Shown here one piece after another: positions 1 through 5,950 of a stretch of DNA of 8,835 nt. Below the pieces are notes generated by a model. That model had not been told where the DNA came from. It worked only from the letters and a program-made list of their open reading frames with translations, and ran no database searches. The translations under genes were made by a program, and so were the position numbers. This stretch comes from Lachnospiraceae bacterium (GTDB lineage Bacteria > Bacillota_A > Clostridia > Lachnospirales > Lachnospiraceae). The stretch is from NCBI GenBank assembly GCA_016281675.1, contig JAEEJD010000205.1:1-8835 (forward strand), read 5' to 3'. The first letter of the stretch is position 1. Every line of letters begins with the position of its first letter.

Positions 1-684
1 CGCAACGATATTGACCGCATTCATAAGATCCATGAAATTGTCTTCAAGGTCTATGTTCTCTTCCCTGTGTGCCGACAGCAGTATATACTTCTTCGGCTCA
101 AGGTTCAGCCTTGTGAGAACATCGCTTGCCTCTATTCTGTCCATTGAAGCCTTTATGACTTCCTTCATCGGAGATCCCGTTACGAATATCGTCTTGCCGT
201 CGATGCCTTCCGACAGGAGATATCTGCGGGAGTGCTCGGTATACGGCATATTGATGTCTGAAATGTGATCGACGATCTTGCGGTTGATCATCTCGGAAAC
301 ATTCCAGTCCCAGCAACGGTTCCCCGCTTCCATATGGAAGATGGGTATCTTAAGTCTCTTGGCGCTTATTGCCGAGAGAGCCGAATTGGTATCTCCGAGA
401 ACAAGTAGTGCATCGGGCCTCTCTTTTTCAAGAAGCTCGTAAGATCTTGCGATTATATTGCCCATGGTCTCTCCGAGGTTTGCGCCCGCTGCCTCGAGAA
501 AATGATCCGGACGCCTCAGGTTCAGATCCTCAAAGAATATCTCGTTGAGCGTATAGTCATAGTTCTGTCCGGTATGCACAAGGATATGATCAAAATACCT
601 GTCGCAGCATTTGATCACCTCGGACAGCCTGATTATCTCCGGACGCGTGCCGACTATCGTACATACTTTCAGTTTGTCAGACAT
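1..684 (-). CDS. capG: CapG/FnlC-type UDP-HexNAc 2-epimerase, 5' part only
   Basis: Last step of the UDP-L-FucNAc pathway: C2 epimerisation of UDP-N-acetyl-L-6-deoxytalosamine to UDP-L-FucNAc in the cytoplasm (family knowledge). The frame is open from ATG at 684 to the left edge, giving exactly 228 codons of a protein that is usually about 375 residues; the C-terminal domain is outside the window. Visible WecB-family motifs: GTRPEIIRLS (12-21), HTGQNYDYT (37-45), GDTNS with Asp98, HMEAGNR with Glu119, the second acidic site SEMINR with Glu131, TGSPM (169-173) and SAHREEN with His206. These match the catalytic Asp/Glu/Glu/His set of WecB. The start is supported by GAGGTG five bases upstream and lies two bases after the capF stop, so coupling is likely. 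Oddity: the usual VPEEINR is VSEMINR here; the catalytic first Glu is kept. High confidence in the family; the exact substrate rests on the CapE-CapF neighbours. Confidence 0.93.
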   Translation of the reverse strand, partial: MSDKLKVCTIVGTRPEIIRLSEVIKCCDRYFDHILVHTGQNYDYTLNEIFFEDLNLRRPDHFLEAAGANLGETMGNIIARSYELLEKERPDALLVLGDTNSALSAISAKRLKIPIFHMEAGNRCWDWNVSEMINRKIVDHISDINMPYTEHSRRYLLSEGIDGKTIFVTGSPMKEVIKASMDRIEASDVLTRLNLEPKKYILLSAHREENIDLEDNFMDLMNAVNIVA

Positions 685-686
685 AT

Positions 687-1799
687 TCACACCTCTTCGC
701 GAAACGTATCTCCCTTATCGGGATCGAATACCTCGTTGACCCACATAACGGTCACCATATCTTCGTTGCCTATGTTCTCGATGTTATGGGTATATCCGCA
801 CGGAATGTCTACGACCTCGAGCTTATTGCCCGAAACGTGGTATTCCGTGATCTTGTCGCTGCCTATCCTGCGAAGCCTTATCACGCCTTCGCCCTTAACG
901 ACAAGGAATTTCTCGTTCTTCGTATTGTGCCAGTGATTGCCCTTGACGATTCCCGGATGCGAGATGTTCACCGACACCTGGCCTCTGTCGGGAGTCTTTA
1001 GAAATTCCGTGAACGATCCTCTATCATCCTCGTTCATAACGAGCGGATACAGGAAATCGTCCTCCGGTATATAACTTAAATATGTGCTGTACAGTTTCTT
1101 GGAAAAGCCGTCCGAAAGATCCGGAAGCGACAAGTCCCGTCTCATCTCCGGAAACGACTTTATGAGATTTGCCACGTCACCGAGAAGGACGTCATGCACG
1201 CACGGAACATATCCGTATCCGTCCTTAACGTGCTGCTTATCCTCCATGCAAAGGAGCAGTTCATCAACGACATCATCTATGTATACAAGATGCAGGAGAG
1301 TAGCCGGATCGTTGACCGTTATCGGAAGACCTCTTGCTATGTTGTGGCAGAACGTTGCGACCGCCGAATTGTAATTGGGGCGGCACCATTTACCGAACAC
1401 GTTCGGGAATCTGTATATCACTGCCTTCCCGCCGTGCCTGTCGGAAAACTCCCTGACAAACTCCTCGCCGGCACGTTTACTTATACCGTACGGATTATCA
1501 AGAGCGGCCTGGATCGAAGACGACACAACGATCTTCGCCCCGGGATTACCGACACTCTCAAGTGTATCGAGAAGAGTCTTCGTAAAATCACGATTCCCCT
1601 CCATGAATTCTTCTTCCCTCTCGGGCCTGTTGACGCCCGCGAGATGATAAACGATATCGGCATCCTTCGCATACTCCGACAGTTTTGCCGGATCGGTGTC
1701 GATATCATAAGAAAATACCGTATCCTCTCCCAGGCATGCCAGACGCTGTATTAAGTTTTTGCCGATAAATCCGCCTGCTCCCGTTACGAGGATATTCAA
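687..1799 (-). CDS. capF: CapF/FnlB-type bifunctional UDP-sugar epimerase/reductase (SDR plus cupin)
   Basis: Second step to UDP-L-FucNAc. In known CapF the C-terminal cupin domain epimerises C3 of the CapE product and the N-terminal SDR domain then reduces C4 with NADPH, giving UDP-L-6-deoxy-TalNAc. From the TTG at 1799 the protein is 370 aa, the normal CapF length. The Rossmann motif TGAGGFIG is at 6-13; SSSIQA at 93-98 with Tyr104 and Lys108 (YGISK) completes the SDR active site. The linker-to-cupin region contains DDRGSFTEFLKTPDRGQVSV (258-277). Candidate zinc ligands are His289, His291, Glu296 and His338. Start choice: the longest frame opens with GTG at 1814, but TTG at 1799 gives MNILVTGAGGF, which aligns with the MNIVITG start I recall for S. 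aureus CapF, and has GGGAG eight bases upstream. TTG overlaps the capE stop as TTGA. Very confident in identity, fairly confident in the start. Confidence 0.95.
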   Translation of the reverse strand: MNILVTGAGGFIGKNLIQRLACLGEDTVFSYDIDTDPAKLSEYAKDADIVYHLAGVNRPEREEEFMEGNRDFTKTLLDTLESVGNPGAKIVVSSSIQAALDNPYGISKRAGEEFVREFSDRHGGKAVIYRFPNVFGKWCRPNYNSAVATFCHNIARGLPITVNDPATLLHLVYIDDVVDELLLCMEDKQHVKDGYGYVPCVHDVLLGDVANLIKSFPEMRRDLSLPDLSDGFSKKLYSTYLSYIPEDDFLYPLVMNEDDRGSFTEFLKTPDRGQVSVNISHPGIVKGNHWHNTKNEKFLVVKGEGVIRLRRIGSDKITEYHVSGNKLEVVDIPCGYTHNIENIGNEDMVTVMWVNEVFDPDKGDTFREEV

Positions 1800-2833
1800 T
1801 GTCCCGTCTCCCACTCTGCAAGCTCATCCCTGACATAACTTATGGACATGAGCTTTTCCTTGACCTGTTCAACATTAAGAATAGTTGTATTGTTGGAATT
1901 AAACTCGGTGAGCTTAGCCCTCTCAACGCTTCCTTCCTTGAAGTACTTGTCGTAGTTGAGGTCTCTCTGATCCGCCGGAACGCGGTAGAAATCACCGAGA
2001 TCGAACGCCCTTGCGCATTCCTCGTTCGTAAGGAGCGTCTCGTACATCTTCTCACCGTGCCTGATACCGATGACTCTGACTTCGTTATCCGCGTTAAACA
2101 GTTCCTTCACCGCAGTTGCAAGAGTCTCTATCGTACACGCCGGTGCCTTCTGTACCATGATATCCCCCGCATCGGCGTTGCCGAATGCGAAAATCACAAG
2201 CTCCACTGCCTCCTCAAGACTCATGATGAATCTCGTCATCGTAGGTTCCGTAACCGTAAGCGGAAGTCCCTGTTTGATCTGATCGATGAACAGAGGGATA
2301 ACGGAGCCTCTCGAGCACATAACGTTACCGTATCTCGTTCCGCATATGAGAGTCTTGTCGGGATCGACCGTACGTGATTTTGCAACGAACACCTTCTCCA
2401 TCATGGCTTTGCTCGTACCCATGGCATTAACGGGATACGCAGCCTTATCGGTCGAAAGACATATGACCTTTCTGACTCCGGCTTCGATCGCGCATGTGAG
2501 CACGTTATCGGTTCCGATGACGTTTGTCCTGACCGCTTCCATCGGGAAGAATTCGCAGCTCGGTACCTGCTTGAGGGCTGCGGCATGGAAAATGTAATCC
2601 ACTCCGTGCATCGCATCGCGCACGCTCTGTATGTTCCTGACATCACCTATGTAGTATTTGATCTTAGGATTGTTGTAGTGATGACGCATGTCATCCTGCT
2701 TCTTCTCGTCTCTCGAGAAGATCCTGATCTCCCTGATGTCTGTCTCGAGGAATCTCCGAAGAACGGCGTTTCCGAACGATCCCGTTCCCCCGGTGATCAG
2801 AAGTGTTTTGTCTTTGAATATGCTCTCAGTCAT
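1796..2833 (-). CDS. capE: CapE/FnlA/WbjB-type C5-inverting UDP-GlcNAc 4,6-dehydratase
   Basis: First committed step to UDP-L-FucNAc: UDP-GlcNAc is dehydrated at C4/C6 with inversion at C5 (and further epimerisation) to a 4-keto-6-deoxy-L-sugar nucleotide, using tightly bound NADP (family knowledge). Length is 345 aa from ATG at 2833, close to the roughly 340 expected. TGGTGSFG at 14-21 is the dinucleotide-binding loop; HAAALKQVP (83-91) and STDKAAYPVNAMGTSK (127-142) are signatures of this subgroup, in which Met138 stands where ordinary SDR enzymes have the catalytic Tyr and Lys142 is kept. Asp129/Lys130 are the expected acid/base pair. The C-terminal GIRHGEKMYETLL (256-268) is also typical. 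The frame can be extended to a TTG at 2878, but ATG 2833 has GGGAG seven bases upstream and a sensible length. It overlaps the capD stop by eight bases and the capF start by four, so it is in one transcription unit with both. Confidence 0.96.
   Translation of the reverse strand: MTESIFKDKTLLITGGTGSFGNAVLRRFLETDIREIRIFSRDEKKQDDMRHHYNNPKIKYYIGDVRNIQSVRDAMHGVDYIFHAAALKQVPSCEFFPMEAVRTNVIGTDNVLTCAIEAGVRKVICLSTDKAAYPVNAMGTSKAMMEKVFVAKSRTVDPDKTLICGTRYGNVMCSRGSVIPLFIDQIKQGLPLTVTEPTMTRFIMSLEEAVELVIFAFGNADAGDIMVQKAPACTIETLATAVKELFNADNEVRVIGIRHGEKMYETLLTNEECARAFDLGDFYRVPADQRDLNYDKYFKEGSVERAKLTEFNSNNTTILNVEQVKEKLMSISYVRDELAEWETGH
1808..1812 (-). promoter_or_regulatory. Shine-Dalgarno GGGAG that sets the capF TTG start
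   Basis: GGGAG lies eight bases upstream of the TTG at 1799. This, together with homology of the predicted N-terminus, favours TTG over the in-frame GTG at 1814, which this motif would overlap rather than serve. The motif sits inside the last codons of capE, as expected for coupled translation. Confidence 0.7.
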
Positions 2834-4751
2834 TTGTAGGCTCCCATTTGTGAGGTTTATTGTCGTATGATCTGTCAACGGGGATCGTCCCGTCGGGATT
2901 TCTCATCTGATATGTGGGCACGATCTTCTTGACCCACTTGCGGATCGTCATGTCATCGGTCTCATCCTTTGACAGTTCGTTCATTATCTCGAGTTCTCTG
3001 AAGAACTCTTCCTCATCGAATTCGATCGGCTTGCCTATATGGATCTTGCTGTTGGCCGTATCCTGCAGGCCCTCCTCCTCCATGAGCATCTCCTCATAGA
3101 GCTTCTCTCCGGGGCGAAGTCCCGTGAACTGTATCTGGATATCTTCTCCGGGAACGTATCCCGACAGACGTATCAGATTTATCGCAAGGTCGAGTATCCT
3201 TACCGGCTCACCCATCTCGAGAACGAATATCTCTCCGCCTTTTGCGTATGCACCGGCCTGAAGCACAAGAGATACCGCTTCGGGGATCGTCATGAAGTAT
3301 CTGATGATGTTCGGATGCGTTACCGTGACGGGTCCGCCCTCTTCGATCTGCTTCTTAAAGAGCGGTATTACCGAACCGTTGCTTCCGAGTACGTTTCCGA
3401 ACCTTACCGCCACGAATTCGGTGTTGCTCTTCTGGTTGTAAGACTGGATGATCATCTCGCATATACGCTTGCTCGCACCCATGATGTTCGTCGGATTGAC
3501 CGCCTTGTCCGTGGAGATCATGACGAATCTTCCCGTTCCGTAACGGGATGCAGCCTCCGCAAGCTTCCATGTGCCCATGACGTTGTTCTTGATCGCCTCG
3601 TTCGGAGAATCCTCCATCAGCGGAACATGCTTGTGGGCAGCCGCATGATAAACGATATCGGGATGATACTTCTCAAATACCGAATTGACCCTGTTCGTAT
3701 TCCTGACGCTTCCGATTAGCACTTTAAGGTCAAGTTCGGGATAATTTCTCGACAGCTCCTGCTGTATCGCATATGCGCTGTTCTCGTAAATATCGAATAT
3801 GATCAGCTGCTTGGGTCTGTGGGTCGCTATCTGGCGGCACAGCTCGCTTCCTATCGATCCGCCTCCGCCCGTGACAAGGATGACCTTATCCTTAACGTAG
3901 CTCATTACCGATTCGAGATCGATCTGAACCTGGTCGCGGCCGAGAAGATCGGCTATATCGACTTTACGAAGCTGGCTGACATTGACCTCCCCGTTAACGA
4001 GCTGGTACATTCCCGGAAGAGTCTTAAGCTCACACTTCGTCTGCTTGCATATCTCGAGTATCTCGCGGATGACTTTCTTCGAAGCGGTCGGCATCGCTAT
4101 GATTATCTCGTCGATGTCGTACTTGGCCGCGTTCTCTATGATCGCGTCTCTTCCGCCCACGACCTTGACGCCGTGTATGTAATTGCCTATCTTGGTCGAA
4201 TCGTCATCAATGACACACATCGCGTTCTTCTCGATGTAGCTTGAGGAACGCATCTCACGGATCAGCGAATTGCCCGCATCCCCGGCTCCGATTATCATTA
4301 CGTTCACACTCTTGGCGTTACTGACGCGCTTTTCTATGAACGTCCTGAAGACCCTGTAGAAAAACCTCGTGATCGCAACAAGTGCCAGCAGGAATCCGCC
4401 GAAGAACACATAACAGCTTCTCGGATACGTCCATTTAAGCACCAGGTTTACGACCAACATCTGTATGACCGCCGAGAAGAAACATGCACCGAGTATCGAG
4501 AACATCTCGGGTGCGCCCGCGTATTCCCACAGGCTCTGGTACAGATGGAACAGCCAGAACAGTATGAGCGTTAATATTATCGAATAGGGAAGGAATTTGG
4601 CAGCCGTCTCGCCGTATACCTTTTCGGGTATCTGGGTGACGGAAAAATCAAATCTCGCTATGAGTGCAAGATACGTTGCGACAACAACCGAAAGAGCGTC
4701 GCAAATCATCAGCCCGATTCTTCTTATAACCAATTGTCTGCTTTTTATCAT
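2826..4751 (-). CDS. capD: CapD/PglF/WbpM-type membrane-anchored UDP-GlcNAc 4,6-dehydratase
   Basis: Converts UDP-GlcNAc to UDP-2-acetamido-2,6-dideoxy-D-xylo-hexos-4-ulose with retention at C5, the precursor of D-FucNAc, D-QuiNAc or bacillosamine-type sugars (family knowledge). At 641 aa it is full length. Hydrophobic stretches near 14-32, 54-71, 83-104 and 112-130 form the membrane domain. A first Rossmann-like domain follows (IIGAGDAGNS, 153-162), then the catalytic domain with TGGGGSIGSE (294-303), HAAAHKHVPLME (369-380) and STDKAVNPTNIMGASK (413-428), where Met424 replaces the usual Tyr and Lys428 is kept, as in WbpM. GLRPGEKLYEE is near the C-terminus. The ATG at 4751 has no strong Shine-Dalgarno site (only GGTAG about ten bases upstream), unlike its neighbours. 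It lies 47 bases after the preceding stop, with a promoter there, and opens a capDEFG block. The final sugar is unknown because no reductase or aminotransferase for this branch is visible. Confidence 0.94.
   Translation of the reverse strand: MIKSRQLVIRRIGLMICDALSVVVATYLALIARFDFSVTQIPEKVYGETAAKFLPYSIILTLILFWLFHLYQSLWEYAGAPEMFSILGACFFSAVIQMLVVNLVLKWTYPRSCYVFFGGFLLALVAITRFFYRVFRTFIEKRVSNAKSVNVMIIGAGDAGNSLIREMRSSSYIEKNAMCVIDDDSTKIGNYIHGVKVVGGRDAIIENAAKYDIDEIIIAMPTASKKVIREILEICKQTKCELKTLPGMYQLVNGEVNVSQLRKVDIADLLGRDQVQIDLESVMSYVKDKVILVTGGGGSIGSELCRQIATHRPKQLIIFDIYENSAYAIQQELSRNYPELDLKVLIGSVRNTNRVNSVFEKYHPDIVYHAAAHKHVPLMEDSPNEAIKNNVMGTWKLAEAASRYGTGRFVMISTDKAVNPTNIMGASKRICEMIIQSYNQKSNTEFVAVRFGNVLGSNGSVIPLFKKQIEEGGPVTVTHPNIIRYFMTIPEAVSLVLQAGAYAKGGEIFVLEMGEPVRILDLAINLIRLSGYVPGEDIQIQFTGLRPGEKLYEEMLMEEEGLQDTANSKIHIGKPIEFDEEEFFRELEIMNELSKDETDDMTIRKWVKKIVPTYQMRNPDGTIPVDRSYDNKPHKWEPTND
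2841..2845 (-). promoter_or_regulatory. Shine-Dalgarno GGGAG for capE ATG 2833
   Basis: GGGAG is seven bases upstream of ATG 2833 and lies within the final codons of capD. It decides the start against the longer frame that opens with TTG at 2878, which would add 15 residues not expected in this family. Confidence 0.75.
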
Positions 4752-4774
4752 TAAACCAAAACTACCGTATTCAT
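4751..4774 (-). other. Possible seven-codon leader ORF overlapping the capD start (TAATG)
   Basis: An ATG at 4774 opens a frame coding MNTVVLV; its TAA stop shares one base with the capD ATG. It would start about ten bases after the predicted transcription start, with only a weak purine-rich stretch (GAAATAAAG) before it. Since capD itself has a poor ribosome site, re-initiation after this tiny ORF is conceivable. It could equally be chance; short ATG-to-stop runs are common. Confidence 0.2.
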
Positions 4775-4792
4775 TCTTTATTTCAACAGTTC

Positions 4793-4821
4793 ATTATATC
4801 AAACCGACCTTGCTATTGCAA
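4793..4821 (-). promoter_or_regulatory. Sigma-A-type promoter for capD(EFG)
   Basis: On the minus strand, -35 TTGCAA (4816-4821, four of six matching TTGACA), a 17-nt spacer, and a perfect -10 TATAAT (4793-4798) preceded by TG plus one base (extended -10, TGATATAAT). The TGA of the extended element is the stop codon of the upstream Wzy-like gene. The predicted transcription start is near 4783-4786, giving a leader of about 30-35 nt before the capD ATG. This is the only clear promoter-like sequence I found in a gap between genes. I see no operator or riboswitch beside it. Confidence 0.65.
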
Positions 4822-5950
4822 TTAAAGCGAGCACGCACAGAAGGAACGGAGGCACTATGAAAAAGTTCTCCATGAACGATGCCGCAAGGAGCGCAAACAC
4901 GCCTGCGACGGCCGAACCCGAAACGATGCCGGAACCCGCTTTTTCGCGAAGTTTTAAGAGTCTTTCGATCAGCATGAAGCATGTGATCGCAAACACGATG
5001 ACTCCGTGAACGATCAGAATATCCAGAAGGCCGTTGTGGACTTCGAACATTCCGCCCATCCAGTCAACGTTTATCGTATATGAACTTCCTATACCGGTCA
5101 GGGGATGCAAAAGGAACGCATTCCAAAGGTCCGTCCATATCTCATCCCTTCCCGAGATGATGTCTTTGTAGAATATCCTCACGTCGAAGCTTGACGCGAA
5201 TTTCCCGAGCCATACGTAAAGAAGCGATACACCTATCGCACCAAGCGTCATGGCAAGAGTCAGGAGCAAGTAAAACACTTTGTTCTTCCGAACCTTCAGC
5301 GGTATCAGCATAAGGACGGCGAACACGACCAGTCCGAGGAGCGCACACCTTGCCCTGTACCATGCGATTATGTTGTAGGCCCATGCGAAGCAGAAGATCA
5401 CAAAACAAAGCAGGAACACCGCTCCGTTCTTAACATTTTCCTTAAGACGCTCCCTGAAAGCCAGAAGAGCCGTTATCGCAAACACGAATCCGGTGATCAG
5501 TACGAGCCCGCCGTAGTTCGTATTATAGCCTTTGAAATACCCCTTGACGTCAAATGTCCAGTAGAAGAAATAAAACCCTATATACACGCTCGAGAACCAC
5601 ACGAACGGTTTTGAAAACCGGATCTTATCCGCAAGATATATGACGATGATAACGTCCGCAGCCGTAAGGAATGCACCTTTTCCCGATCCGATAACGATCA
5701 GATTGATCCCCGCGATTACACACCCGCATGCCGCAAGCCAGAAATACGGATCACGCAGCGCATCCGAGGGCCTTACGTAGCATACGAACGTTACGGCGAG
5801 AAACAGGAACGATATGAGCGTTCCGTACGGGGATACCGCCTCATACCAGACGTATTCGTTCCATTCCGGGATCGTAAGGACCAGGATCGCGGTAATGAGC
5901 GAAAGATTTCCCAAAGTCATTCTTTTTTCAGTGATATTATCTCTTTCCAC
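4799..5950 (-). CDS. Wzy_C / O-antigen-ligase-family membrane protein, copy B (candidate polysaccharide polymerase)
   Basis: A 383-aa, strongly hydrophobic protein with many likely membrane helices. It carries the polymerase/ligase family pattern: Arg199 and Arg201 (WYRARCALLG) in place of the usual SRG, SGRDEIW (266-272), HPLTGIG (282-288) and EVHN (303-306) followed by ILIVHG (311-316) on the predicted outer loop. Such proteins join lipid-linked repeat units or transfer them to an acceptor. It is a diverged paralogue of the gene at 7384-8592: both share Y-V/I-WLG, SGR-x-x-IW, PLTGIG, VHN and IL-V/I-V/I-HG in the same order. Start is uncertain. GTG 5950 has GAAGGA eight bases upstream and overlaps the wzx stop by 14 bases; TTG 5953 and ATG 5920 (373 aa, no good Shine-Dalgarno) are alternatives. 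It could instead act as a ligase like those of teichuronic acid loci. Confidence 0.85.
   Translation of the reverse strand: MERDNITEKRMTLGNLSLITAILVLTIPEWNEYVWYEAVSPYGTLISFLFLAVTFVCYVRPSDALRDPYFWLAACGCVIAGINLIVIGSGKGAFLTAADVIIVIYLADKIRFSKPFVWFSSVYIGFYFFYWTFDVKGYFKGYNTNYGGLVLITGFVFAITALLAFRERLKENVKNGAVFLLCFVIFCFAWAYNIIAWYRARCALLGLVVFAVLMLIPLKVRKNKVFYLLLTLAMTLGAIGVSLLYVWLGKFASSFDVRIFYKDIISGRDEIWTDLWNAFLLHPLTGIGSSYTINVDWMGGMFEVHNGLLDILIVHGVIVFAITCFMLIERLLKLREKAGSGIVSGSAVAGVFALLAASFMENFFIVPPFLLCVLALIAIARSV

Noticed and set aside
98..316. Minus-strand open frame of 72 codons near the left edge
   Set aside because: It is in a different frame from the open CapG reading frame (684 to 1), which carries the conserved epimerase motifs through the same bases.
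451..470. TATAAT on the minus strand within capG
   Set aside because: No reasonable -35 hexamer lies at the right distance and it is inside a conserved coding region with no gene start nearby.
1194..2377. Plus-strand open frames at 1194-1754 and 1799-2377
   Set aside because: Both are shadows of capF and capE, which are complete and carry all expected motifs.
3039..3719. Plus-strand open frame of 226 codons opposite capD
   Set aside because: It lies antisense to the conserved catalytic domain of capD; its translation has no recognisable motif and reflects codon bias of the real gene.
2826..4751. Missing catalytic Tyr in CapD and CapE (Met in YxxxK position) as a sign of inactivity
   Set aside because: This is the known state of the UDP-GlcNAc 4,6-dehydratase subgroup (WbpM and CapE), which are active with Met at that site.
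4752..4798. Possible terminator or attenuator in the only intergenic gap
   Set aside because: I found no G/C-rich inverted repeat followed by a T run on the minus strand; the gap holds the promoter and short leader only.
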